Assembly (NCBI GenBank): GCA_964499365.1
Contig: CAZCKU010000010.1
Span: 1-64,000 of the forward strand
Length of the DNA stretch: 64,000 nt
Direction: 5' to 3'
From: PALSA-1316 sp964499365
GTDB taxonomy: Bacteria; Nitrospirota; Thermodesulfovibrionia; Thermodesulfovibrionales; UBA6898
The notes below the pieces were generated by a model. That model searched no databases. It was not told where the DNA came from and saw only the letters and a program-made list of their open reading frames with translations. Made by a program: the position numbers and the translations under genes. Of this stretch, positions 31,087 through 39,552 are shown piece by piece (within the stretch, counting starts at the first letter, position 1; each line of letters starts with the position of its first letter).

Positions 31087-31147
31087 CCCCTCCTGACCCT
31101 GCCTGCCGGTAGACAGGCCTTCCTGTCCGGCAGGCAGGGGCGAGGGG
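31087..31147. repeat. Long inverted repeat after gspB
   Basis: CCCTGCCTGCCGG (31097-31109) pairs perfectly with CCGGCAGGCAGGG (31127-31139); outer arms CCCCTC (31087-31092) and GAGGGG (31142-31147) extend it, and an inner ACAGG/CCTGT stem lies in the loop. No strong T-run follows. It shares the CTGCCTGCCGG core with the element at 25.8 kb. Confidence 0.7.
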
Positions 31148-31215
31148 AGATTTGTTGTCTGTCAGCGTATCTGTGTACTTACTGGTAAAACATTAATCTG
31201 CAAACGGAGGATAGA

Positions 31216-31728
31216 ATGGGTAAAGAGAGAGACCTCAAAGAAATAGTCGCCCGGAGAATCGAGTTCTTCAAACGCAAGCCAGAGGCTGCGATCTATAAGC
31301 CGAAGGTCTCGTCGAGGCATGTTGAACAGTTATATACCGAGACGTCCGTCAGAGACCATGTGGTCCTTTCGGATTACGGGGAGGCGGCCGGCGGCACGAA
31401 CAAGGCCCCCAACCCTATCGAACTTCTTCTTTCGGCCTTCGGTGCCTGTGTGGAGGCTGCGTTTTATGAGTTTGCCGTTCATGAAGGCTATCAGATCGAC
31501 GCCCTGTCGGTGGACGTTGAAGGCACCCTGGATCTCAGGGGTCTCTTTATGATTGACGACGTCTCTGCGGGGTTTCAGGATATCCGTTATGTCTTTCATA
31601 TAAGCTCTCCGGAGCCTGAGGACAAGATCAGGGCCCTTGCCACGAAAGTTGTCGCCCATTGTCCTGTGGTCGACAGCCTGATGAAGCCGACAAAGATCTC
31701 CGGGGAGATCGTGATTAATTCGAAATAG
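31216..31728 (+). CDS. OsmC/Ohr-family protein
   Basis: 170 residues. The OsmC fold shows in SDYGEAAGGTNKAPNPIELLLSAFGACVEAAFYEFA with the first redox Cys, and the second Cys in VVAHCPVVDSL. Members reduce organic hydroperoxides with a cysteine pair, or act as osmotically induced proteins; both cysteines are kept here. The N-terminal ~40 residues are a basic extension. Ribosome site CGGAGG. Its 3' end overlaps the convergent PAP2 gene by 14 bases. Confidence 0.9.
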   Translation: MGKERDLKEIVARRIEFFKRKPEAAIYKPKVSSRHVEQLYTETSVRDHVVLSDYGEAAGGTNKAPNPIELLLSAFGACVEAAFYEFAVHEGYQIDALSVDVEGTLDLRGLFMIDDVSAGFQDIRYVFHISSPEPEDKIRALATKVVAHCPVVDSLMKPTKISGEIVINSK

Positions 31729-32368
31729 CAGGGGGCGGAGACTGTTTTTGCCGGCTGGCGAGCCCGTCCGGATGTACTGTCCCGGACCTGTCCAGCCGCA
31801 GAACAAGCTGACCCGCAACGGTTCCCAGGATAACGCCGGCTACGAGGTCTGAGGGGAAGTGGGAGAGGCCGACCACCCTGTCGGCCGCAGCCAGCAGTGC
31901 ATAGAGATAAAAGGGCACGGTATACCGTGGATAGATCCGGGAGAGGATATATGCCAGGCAGAAGACCAGTGTCGTATGTCCCGACGGGAAAGAATCGTAA
32001 TCAAAACTCATCGATGGCCCGATAAAGAGAGTCTCGTAGGTTACGCGCGGCCGTGCGCGGCCGAGGACGTGTTTGAAGGCCTGGACCGCAATGCCCGAGC
32101 TGATCAGGCCGATAAAGAGCGTCTTTGCAGCATTGCTCAGCGTTACCCTGGATGACCGTGTCCCGAGGAATACCAGCAGGGAGAGCAGGATCAGTGTCGT
32201 CCCGTGGCTCGCAATTTTGACCAGGTGGTCGATCGGCTGATACCAGGCCTCATCCTGAAAAGCGCGGTGCGCCTGGACCCAGGTCATGACGGCCTTGTCG
32301 ACGTAGAAGGCCGGTCCCAGGAGGCAGACCGTCAAGAGCAGGCCCCTATTTTCTTTCAAGAAGCGCAT
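31715..32368 (-). CDS. PAP2-family membrane phosphatase
   Basis: 217 residues from ATG 32368, which has AAAGGA ahead; the frame is open 14 codons earlier. Five or six membrane helices and the three acid-phosphatase motifs: K-x6-R-P in KHVLGRARPR, PSGH in DSFPSGHTT, and an R-x5-H-x3-D pattern in DRVVGLSHFPSD. Probably removes a phosphate from undecaprenyl pyrophosphate or a phosphorylated lipid at the outer face of the inner membrane. Its start overlaps the end of the upstream glycosyltransferase by 23 bases, so both may act on the same lipid-linked sugar or lipid A. Confidence 0.9.
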   Translation of the reverse strand: MRFLKENRGLLLTVCLLGPAFYVDKAVMTWVQAHRAFQDEAWYQPIDHLVKIASHGTTLILLSLLVFLGTRSSRVTLSNAAKTLFIGLISSGIAVQAFKHVLGRARPRVTYETLFIGPSMSFDYDSFPSGHTTLVFCLAYILSRIYPRYTVPFYLYALLAAADRVVGLSHFPSDLVAGVILGTVAGQLVLRLDRSGTVHPDGLASRQKQSPPPAISN

Positions 32369-33986
32369 AGACCGCGTCCTTTTCCATGAGTGAAAGCCCC
32401 ATTTCTTCAAGACCGGCGGCCTCGGACGCAGGGGCTATGACAAGTGCGGGCCCGCCTGAATTCAGGAGCAGTGCCAGTTCAGCCGGCCCGGAAGCACTGG
32501 TTACCGTATGGCGCGAGTAAAAGACGATGCTCGGCTTGTTAATCTTATAAACGATCAGCATCCCCCCTGTGCCGAGATGGTCCAGAGCGTAGCGGCTGTA
32601 TTTGTGCAGCGTGCCCTGGAGATGCTGGTTCGCCACAGGCAGTACCTTGAGCGACAGCAGCAGGAGGATCGACAGCATCAGGACGGCCCCGGGTTCGTGA
32701 TAGGCCTTCTTCTTGACAGCCCCGGCCACATTCAGTGCAGCCCCGGCGAAGAGCAGGGTCGCAAGGATCGTTGTCCAGGTCCGGAGGTCGGCCAGGAATC
32801 CGGGTCCGAAGGCGGGTGCCGCGCCGCCCGGGTGGATCAGATACTTTTCCGCGAGGACAGGCCCTGCCACAACGCCGATTCCCAGGAGCAGTGAAAACAC
32901 CGCAATAAGGACCTTGGTGTACCTGATATGTGTTTCGGACTGGCGTGCCATGCCCGAGGCGATCAGAATGGCCGCAGCAGGGACCGAGGGCAGGATATAG
33001 TTCGGCAGTTTCGTTGTTGAAAAGGAAAAGAATACGACGATCACGGCAAGCCAGAGCAGGGCAAAGAACTCCGGCGAATGGGCCGGTGCTGTCCCTTTCC
33101 TGCGGGCCAGCCTGAAACGGGCCACGGCTTCGGCCGCACCTCCCGGCAGAAACGTGATCCACGGCACAAGTCCGATGAGGAGGGTGACGGCATAGTAATA
33201 CCACGGACCCTTATGCCCGGATATCACGCCGGTATATCGCCTGAAATGGTGCTTGACAAAAAACTGGTCGACGAACTCACTGCCGTTGACCATGAGTTCT
33301 GCACAATACCATGGAGCGGCTACCAGAAGGAAAAGGACAGACCCTCCTGCGCTGAAGATTTTTTTTATCCCGCCCGGGCCCCCGGTCACCAGGAGGTAGA
33401 GCCCCGCAATCCCGAACGGGAAGACGATACCGATCAGGCCCTTGGTGAGGAAGGCAAGGGCTGAGAAAAGATAGAACCCGTAGAGGGCGTAGCGTTGTCC
33501 CTGCGGCTTCCCCGTTGGCTGCGCGAGAGACTGATAAAAGCAGAGCAGTGAGAGGGTGATAAACAGGGTGAGCGTCATGTCGGTAACAGCGGCGTGCGAA
33601 TAGATAACAAAATAGAGGGACAACACAAGGGAAATGACCGCGTAGAAGGCCTGCCTTTCGTCTGTCTGCCGCCGCATGAATAAAAAAAGTCCGAGGCAGA
33701 GGAGAACCCCTGCTGAGGCCGAGGGGAACCGGGCGCCCCATTCATTGATGCCGAAGGTCTTGTACGACAGGGCCATCATCCAGTAGAAGAGGATCGGCTT
33801 GTCATAGCGGTTCACGCCGTTATAGGTCGGGGTCAGCCAGTTGCCGCTCTCGACCATCTCCCTCGTTGCCTCGGCAAAGACCGCTTCGTCGACATCAAAG
33901 AGGGTCAGGGAACCGAGCCTGAAAAAAGAGATGAGCAGAACAATAACAAGGAGTGTCGGGAGGTAATAGGGCCTGATAGGGTGCAT
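32346..33986 (-). CDS. ArnT/PMT-like GT39-family glycosyltransferase
   Basis: 546 residues, about twelve membrane helices. The first outer loop carries the catalytic pair in FDVDEAVFAEATREMVESGNWLTPTYNG, and KPILFYWMMALSYKTFGINEWGARFPSA follows, the pattern of ArnT and related GT-C enzymes that use a polyprenyl-phosphate sugar donor. A small soluble C-terminal domain (about 420-546) is present. Likely adds a sugar (such as aminoarabinose or mannose) to lipid A, a protein or another periplasmic acceptor. Coupled to the PAP2 gene. Confidence 0.9.
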   Translation of the reverse strand: MHPIRPYYLPTLLVIVLLISFFRLGSLTLFDVDEAVFAEATREMVESGNWLTPTYNGVNRYDKPILFYWMMALSYKTFGINEWGARFPSASAGVLLCLGLFLFMRRQTDERQAFYAVISLVLSLYFVIYSHAAVTDMTLTLFITLSLLCFYQSLAQPTGKPQGQRYALYGFYLFSALAFLTKGLIGIVFPFGIAGLYLLVTGGPGGIKKIFSAGGSVLFLLVAAPWYCAELMVNGSEFVDQFFVKHHFRRYTGVISGHKGPWYYYAVTLLIGLVPWITFLPGGAAEAVARFRLARRKGTAPAHSPEFFALLWLAVIVVFFSFSTTKLPNYILPSVPAAAILIASGMARQSETHIRYTKVLIAVFSLLLGIGVVAGPVLAEKYLIHPGGAAPAFGPGFLADLRTWTTILATLLFAGAALNVAGAVKKKAYHEPGAVLMLSILLLLSLKVLPVANQHLQGTLHKYSRYALDHLGTGGMLIVYKINKPSIVFYSRHTVTSASGPAELALLLNSGGPALVIAPASEAAGLEEMGLSLMEKDAVYALLERK

Positions 33987-34161
33987 GGGGGTCGGTTATG
34001 TCAGTCGCGCTTCTTCAGAAATTACCTTGTTTCGTATGGTGAATTACTATAACATAGAGTTATTTCATTTATCCCCTGATCAGGACTTTTCCCGGGGCTC
34101 AATTCAGTATGCCTGCCGGGGCGACGGTCCTGCGGGGATACAGCGGGGACAGGAGCAGACC

Positions 34162-35103
34162 ATGGATTCCGATAATCTTCATGTGGTGACCGGCGCCTTC
34201 GGTTTTACCGGAAAGTATATCGCCAGGAACCTGCTGGAGGCAGGCCATCGCGTACGGACGATTACCAACTCATATGAACGCGCCAATGCCTTTGGCGGCC
34301 GGATAAAGGCTTATCCCTTCAATTTCGATCGTCCCGAAAAACTGGTCATGACTCTCCGCGGGGCTTCGGTTCTGTACAATACGTACTGGGTGAGGTTTAA
34401 CCACCGGGGCTTTTCCTATGCCAGGGCGATCGAAAATACCCGTGTCCTGTTCCATGCAGCCCAGAAGGCCGGGGTCAGGAAGATCGTCCAGATCAGCATT
34501 CTGAATCCGTCCCTGCAGTCTCCGTTCGAGTACTTCCGCGCGAAGGCGATGGTGGAGCGTCTGCTGACGGAATCAGGGCTCTCGTATGCGATTGTGAGGC
34601 CCTCGCTCCTCTTTGGCGTTGAAGACGTGCTTATCAACAACATGGCCTGGTGCCTCAGGACATTCCCCCTCTTTGGCCTGTTCGGAGACGGCAGCTGCCA
34701 GCTGCAGCCGATTCATGTCAATGACCTGGCAAAATATGCGGTCGACTGCGGAAGGGGGACCGGGAACGCTGTTGTGGATGCAGTCGGACCTGAAACATTT
34801 ACGTACCGGGACCTGGTCGGGGAGACGGCAAAGGCGCTCGGGAAGCAGCGGAAGATCGTCCCGCTGCCCACGGCCGTGGGTTACTGGCTTGGCCGTCTCG
34901 TCGGACTGATGCAGGGGGATATTCTGCTGACCCGCGACGAAATCGGCATGCTTATGGCGAACCTTCTCTGCAGCACGGCTGACCCGGTCGGCACCGTCAA
35001 GCTGTCCGAGTGGCTCAAGCTGCATGCGCTGACACTCGGCGCGCGTTACAGCAACGAACTGGCCCGCAGGACGAACCGGCGGACCGCCTATGAGAAGCTG
35101 TAA
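34162..35103 (+). CDS. NAD(P)-binding epimerase/NmrA-like protein
   Basis: 313 residues from ATG 34162, with AGGAG ahead; the frame is open 59 codons earlier without family match. The Rossmann glycine motif is VTGAFGFTGKYIARNLLEAGH. The usual short-chain catalytic Y-x3-K is not clear (FEYFRAKAMVE is in its place: Y-F-R-A-K), so it could act as an oxidoreductase, epimerase or a binding protein like the NDUFA9 subgroup. Cytoplasmic. It is divergent from the glycosyltransferase operon and precedes the aldolase gene. Confidence 0.85.
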   Translation: MDSDNLHVVTGAFGFTGKYIARNLLEAGHRVRTITNSYERANAFGGRIKAYPFNFDRPEKLVMTLRGASVLYNTYWVRFNHRGFSYARAIENTRVLFHAAQKAGVRKIVQISILNPSLQSPFEYFRAKAMVERLLTESGLSYAIVRPSLLFGVEDVLINNMAWCLRTFPLFGLFGDGSCQLQPIHVNDLAKYAVDCGRGTGNAVVDAVGPETFTYRDLVGETAKALGKQRKIVPLPTAVGYWLGRLVGLMQGDILLTRDEIGMLMANLLCSTADPVGTVKLSEWLKLHALTLGARYSNELARRTNRRTAYEKL

Positions 35104-35109
35104 AGGGTC

Positions 35110-35138
35110 TTAACACTTCACCTGAAATATACTATAAT
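35110..35138 (+). promoter_or_regulatory. Sigma-70 promoter of the aldolase gene
   Basis: TTAACA (35110-35115), 17-base spacer, perfect TATAAT (35133-35138). About 55 bases ahead of the ATG. Confidence 0.7.
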
Positions 35139-35192
35139 AGGCAGGGCAACGCGCTTACCGTAATCTATACTCTTTCACGAAAGGACAGCACT

Positions 35193-36191
35193 ATGGAAAA
35201 AGTTTCGTACAAGGAAATCGGCCTCGTCAACACCCGGGAGATGTTTCAGAAGGCTATGCAGGGCAAATACGCGATACCCGCGTATAACTTCAACAACATG
35301 GAGCAGTTGCAGGCGATCGTGATGGGCTGCGTTGAGTCCCGGTCACCGTTTATCCTGCAGGTCTCGAGCGGTGCCAGAAAGTACGCGAACCAGACCCTCC
35401 TGCGCTTCCTTGCCATGGGTGCGGTGGGGATGATCGCTGATGCGAATTCACCGGTCAAGTTTGCACTGCACCTGGACCACGGTGACACCTTCGAGCTCTG
35501 CAAGTCCTGCATCGATTCAGGGTTCTCCTCGGTCATGATCGACGGGTCCCACCACTCGTACGAAGAAAATATCAGATTGACGAAGCAGGTCGTGGAATAC
35601 GCGCATGCCCATGACGTGTCCGTCGAGGGCGAACTCGGGGTCCTCGCGGGCATCGAAGACGAAGTCTCTGCGGAGAAATCGACGTATACCAAGCCTGAAG
35701 AAGTCGAGGATTTTGTTGCCAAGACAGGCGTGGATTCCCTTGCAATTTCGATCGGCACGTCTCACGGGGCGATGAAGTTCAAGCCGGAACAGTGCACCCG
35801 GGACGAGAGAGGCGTGCTCGTGCCGCCGCCGCTGCGTTTTGACATCCTGGAGGAGATAGAAAAACGTATCCCCGGATTTCCGATTGTCCTGCACGGGGCG
35901 TCATCCGTTGTGCCGAAGTACGTTGAGCTGATCAACAACCACGGGGGAAAACTGAAGGACGCTGTCGGCATCCCGGAGGAGCAGCTCAGGAGGGCCGCCC
36001 GGAGTGCTGTCTGCAAGATCAATATCGACAGCGACGGCCGGCTCGCGATGACCGCGATGATCCGCAAGGTCTTTGTCGACAGTCCCGCTGAGTTCGATCC
36101 GAGAAAATACCTTGGTCCGGCCCGCGAGGAACTCACCAGGATGATTGTCCATAAGAACAAGGAAGTCCTGGGTTCAGCAGACCAGGCCTGA
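35193..36191 (+). CDS. fba: Class II fructose-bisphosphate aldolase
   Basis: 332 residues, zinc-dependent. Metal and substrate residues are visible in FALHLDHGDTFELCKSCIDSGFSSVMIDGSHHSYEEN, and GTSHGAMKF and VLHGASSV complete the active site. It splits or joins fructose 1,6-bisphosphate with dihydroxyacetone phosphate and glyceraldehyde 3-phosphate in glycolysis/gluconeogenesis. Own promoter and a strong terminator. The best known enzyme in the window. Confidence 0.95.
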   Translation: MEKVSYKEIGLVNTREMFQKAMQGKYAIPAYNFNNMEQLQAIVMGCVESRSPFILQVSSGARKYANQTLLRFLAMGAVGMIADANSPVKFALHLDHGDTFELCKSCIDSGFSSVMIDGSHHSYEENIRLTKQVVEYAHAHDVSVEGELGVLAGIEDEVSAEKSTYTKPEEVEDFVAKTGVDSLAISIGTSHGAMKFKPEQCTRDERGVLVPPPLRFDILEEIEKRIPGFPIVLHGASSVVPKYVELINNHGGKLKDAVGIPEEQLRRAARSAVCKINIDSDGRLAMTAMIRKVFVDSPAEFDPRKYLGPAREELTRMIVHKNKEVLGSADQA

Positions 36192-36210
36192 TAGTCCGTA
36201 CTTATTTGAG

Positions 36211-36239
36211 GGGGGGGCTGCAAGGCCCCCCCTTTTTTT
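36211..36239. terminator. Intrinsic terminator after fba
   Basis: GGGGGGGC (36211-36218) pairs with GCCCCCCC (36225-36232) around TGCAAG and is followed by seven T (36233-36239). The convergent kinase gene ends at 36238, so it may serve both strands. Confidence 0.9.
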
Positions 36240-39200
36240 ATGCGTCGAGGACTTCCCGTACCTTTTTCAGAAGTTCCGACGGGGTAAGGGGTTTCAGCAG
36301 GAAATGGATCCCCGGCTCCAGAAGGCCTTCCTTGCTCAGGATATCCTCTGCATAGCCGCTTGCAAAGACCGTCTTGACGGCAGGGTTTATCAGGCGAATC
36401 TCTTCATAGGCTTCCTTGCCGTTCTTCTTAGGCATGATGCCGTCGAGAATCACCATCTGCACAACTTCCCGGTTTTCCCCGTATTTCGCCACCGCGTCCT
36501 CTCCGTCGACTGCCTCAATCACACTGTATCCATAATTGCGCAGGATAACGGCGGCAAGTTTTCTGAGTGAGGCATCATCTTCAGCAAGGAGTATTGTTTC
36601 GGTCCCCCCTTTCACCGCTGTGGGCTCGTTCCGCGTCAGCGCTGTTCCGGCTGCTCCGCGGTACAGGGGCAGGTAAACCTTGAAGGTCGTCCCCTTGCCC
36701 GGTTCACTGTAGACGTTGATATAGCCGTCATGCTGCTTGACGATGCCGTATACCATTGAAAGGCCGAGCCCGGTGCCCTTGCCCTCGGCCTTGGTGGTAA
36801 AGAAGGGCTCAAATATCCTTTCCCTCGTTTCAGCGTCCATACCTTCCCCGGTATCTGAAACCGATATGACGGCATAACTGCCGGCCTTTACATAGCTGTG
36901 GCTTTCGATAAACTCCTCATCCAGCTGCACGGACTCTGTTGCTATGGTGATATGCCCTCCGCGGGGCATGGCGTCCCGCGCATTGGTGACCAGGTTCATC
37001 ATCAGCTGCTCGATCTGCCCGCTGTCCGCAAAGACGGTCAGCTTGCCGTAGGCGCAGGAGGTCGTAATTTCTATATCCTCCCTGATAAGCCGGAAGAGGA
37101 ACTTTTCAACCCTCCTGATGATTTCGTTCAGGTCGTTCGGCCTGGGGTTGATGACCTGTTTCCGGCTGAAGGCAAGGAGGCTCTGCGTCAGCGTGGTCGC
37201 CCTGTCGGAGGCCTGGAGTATCTGGTCGAGGTTCAGCCTGAGAGGATCGTCCTTGCCCAGTTTGAGGAGCGTCAGGTGTGCATATCCGACGATGGCGGAG
37301 AGGATGTTATTGAAGTCGTGGGCTACACCGCCGGCAAGCTGGCCGACCGCCTCCAGCTTCTGGGACTGACGCAGCTGCTGTTCCAGCTTGTTTTTTTCTG
37401 TATGGTCCTCCACGATCCCGATGCCGCCGATGATCTCTCCCCTGCTGTTGACCAGCGGGGTGGTGTGCATCGTACACCAGATCTGCCGGGAACTGGTTGT
37501 TGTCATATACGGGCCCTCAAAAAGACCCTCGTTTCCGTTGATCGCCTCGAGCATCGAGGGCAGCACGCGCTGGTCCTTCAGGTTGGCCATATCGAGGCCC
37601 CTGAGGGTCTCGATGTCAGAACCGATGATTTCCGCAAAACGCCTGTTGAGATCGGTGATCCGGAGATTGTTGTCGTAATGGAATATCCCGACCGGTGAAC
37701 TCTTGAAAAGCATACGGTACCGCTCCTCGCTCTCGCTCAGCGCGTCTTCGACTTTTTTTCTCTCGGTTATGTCCTGAAGCGTTTCGATCGCCGCTATCAG
37801 GTCGCCCCTGCTGTCGAAAATAGGGGCAGCCTCGAAGATAATGTACCGTTCCCTGCCGCCCAGGCTGGCATACCACCCTTCCGCCCTGATCCCCTGGCGG
37901 TTCAGGGTGGACTGCGAAAAGCTTTTGTACAGCTCGGGAAGGCGGTCCGTATCACTGTCGATAATGATATCCGCAACCGTCGGCCTCCTGTTGCTGTAAA
38001 AGGGTTTCCATTGATTGTCGGTCCCGACCATTTCTGCCGAGGAGCAGCCGGTCAGTACTTCACAGGCGCGGTTCCAGATCATTATCCGGTGCTGCTTGTC
38101 CAGAACAAAGGTGGCAGTGGCAGAACTGTCGATCAGGTCGAGGGAAAATCTCTGCTGATTCTTCAGCGCATCCTCTGCCTGTTTGCGCTGGGTGATGTCC
38201 CGAACGACATGAATCAGCCCTGCCAGTGCGCCTGCCTTGTCGAAACGCGGCAGCGCTTTTATTTCGACATATTTGTTGAGATGAGGTTCGAACATTTCAG
38301 ATACGCTCGCCACTCCCGTCTTCAGGACTTCGCAGCTCGGGCAGCCCTCCGGAGGACACGCGGCCCCGTGGTACGACTGAAAACACTTCTGCCGCGTCAT
38401 ATGGAGGAGGGGGATTTCCAGCATGTCTCCCGCGGCCCTGTTGGCGAGGATGATATTGAAATCCTGATCATGGATGGTAATTGCCTCGTTGATCGTGTTG
38501 AAGCATTCTTCCCAGTCTTCTTTGGCCCTGCGGAGGAGCTCTTCCATCTTCCGGCGTTCGGTAACGTCATCGAAGGCAACAATGATCTTTTCTCCGGCAG
38601 GGGTAAGCCGGATCTCGACGTCCTTGACCGTCCCGTCCTTGCAGGTCACCCTGCGCTCATGGCTGCCGAGTTTCTCTCCGCTGATGACCCTGCCTGCAAT
38701 GTCCTTCCATTGTGAGGCGATTCCGGCCCTCTCTGTTTCATCAGGGTATGCGAGGGCCCACCAATGTTCAAGGTCCGGAATATCTTCGGGGCTGAACCCA
38801 AGTATTTCGCGGTGCTTCCTGTTGATATACTCGATGGTCCCGTCCTGGCCGATGATCGAGATGGCGACCGGAGAGTCATCCATCAGTCTCTTGAATTTCC
38901 CTTCCTGTTCCCTGAGCTCCCGCTCGGTCTTGCGGTGGCCGGTTATGTCGGTGGCGATATGGATGACCTTTTCGAGGTTCCCCTGCTGATCGAACACCGG
39001 AGTACAGGAAACCTGAAAAATACCCCCGAGCGTCTCAACCTCGACGTCGGCTGTCTCTGTCCGTCCGGATTGAAGCATCTTTTCCATGGGACAGCCCGAG
39101 GGTGGGAGAGGGGCATTTCCCAGATGAAAGATTTCATAACACCGCCTGCCGATTATCTCATCTGCCGGTTTCCCGGTCAGCCTGAAACTGGCGGCATTTG

Positions 39201-39306
39201 CCGCGATTATTTTGTGGTGAGGGTCGAGGATGACCGCGGGATGACCGATTGCATCAAAGATGCTCTCCCATTCCCTGCGTGTGTGTTCAGCATCGGATGA
39301 ACTCAT
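36238..39306 (-). CDS. Multi-PAS hybrid histidine kinase with C-terminal receiver
   Basis: 1,022 residues from ATG 39306; a longer TTG-start frame (39384) is less likely. Five PAS-type domains span about 10-610, several with PAC ends (for example VIHVVRDITQRKQ). One PAS carries the cysteine pattern QKCFQSYHGAACPPEGCPSC, as in many PAS proteins of this group. The kinase core has phospho-His H663 (GVAHDFNN), ATPase boxes and DTGEGMD; a receiver at about 905-1022 ends it, with D in VILDGIMP and K in LLKPL. No membrane segment, so it senses cytoplasmic cues. The closing FASGY...HFLLKP motif matches the lone receiver at 9.2 kb. Confidence 0.92.
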   Translation of the reverse strand: MSSSDAEHTRREWESIFDAIGHPAVILDPHHKIIAANAASFRLTGKPADEIIGRRCYEIFHLGNAPLPPSGCPMEKMLQSGRTETADVEVETLGGIFQVSCTPVFDQQGNLEKVIHIATDITGHRKTERELREQEGKFKRLMDDSPVAISIIGQDGTIEYINRKHREILGFSPEDIPDLEHWWALAYPDETERAGIASQWKDIAGRVISGEKLGSHERRVTCKDGTVKDVEIRLTPAGEKIIVAFDDVTERRKMEELLRRAKEDWEECFNTINEAITIHDQDFNIILANRAAGDMLEIPLLHMTRQKCFQSYHGAACPPEGCPSCEVLKTGVASVSEMFEPHLNKYVEIKALPRFDKAGALAGLIHVVRDITQRKQAEDALKNQQRFSLDLIDSSATATFVLDKQHRIMIWNRACEVLTGCSSAEMVGTDNQWKPFYSNRRPTVADIIIDSDTDRLPELYKSFSQSTLNRQGIRAEGWYASLGGRERYIIFEAAPIFDSRGDLIAAIETLQDITERKKVEDALSESEERYRMLFKSSPVGIFHYDNNLRITDLNRRFAEIIGSDIETLRGLDMANLKDQRVLPSMLEAINGNEGLFEGPYMTTTSSRQIWCTMHTTPLVNSRGEIIGGIGIVEDHTEKNKLEQQLRQSQKLEAVGQLAGGVAHDFNNILSAIVGYAHLTLLKLGKDDPLRLNLDQILQASDRATTLTQSLLAFSRKQVINPRPNDLNEIIRRVEKFLFRLIREDIEITTSCAYGKLTVFADSGQIEQLMMNLVTNARDAMPRGGHITIATESVQLDEEFIESHSYVKAGSYAVISVSDTGEGMDAETRERIFEPFFTTKAEGKGTGLGLSMVYGIVKQHDGYINVYSEPGKGTTFKVYLPLYRGAAGTALTRNEPTAVKGGTETILLAEDDASLRKLAAVILRNYGYSVIEAVDGEDAVAKYGENREVVQMVILDGIMPKKNGKEAYEEIRLINPAVKTVFASGYAEDILSKEGLLEPGIHFLLKPLTPSELLKKVREVLDA

Positions 39307-39500
39307 GAATCCGGGCCGGATGGTTGATTGTTTTCCATGGTTTGATCGCAACTCTACTATATCTTTTCTGCCCCGATATTTCAACAGACCTGCCGGCTGA
39401 CCATGCAGACCCCGGGCATGAAGATTCGTCCCGTAGCAGGGGGACAGCCTTTCCCGTTATAATACGCACATACGCAGGAATATCCGTTTTACGCGACGGG

Positions 39501-39523
39501 GCCCGCTGTCGTACAGAGCGGGC
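39501..39523 (+). promoter_or_regulatory. Leader hairpin before the PhnD-kinase gene
   Basis: GCCCGCT (39501-39507) pairs with AGCGGGC (39517-39523), 10-15 bases ahead of the AGGAGA ribosome site. Could modulate translation. Near-consensus TATAAT at 39458-39463 upstream, but no convincing -35. Confidence 0.35.
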
Positions 39524-39552
39524 ACTCCGCAGACAGGAGACAGAGAATCATT

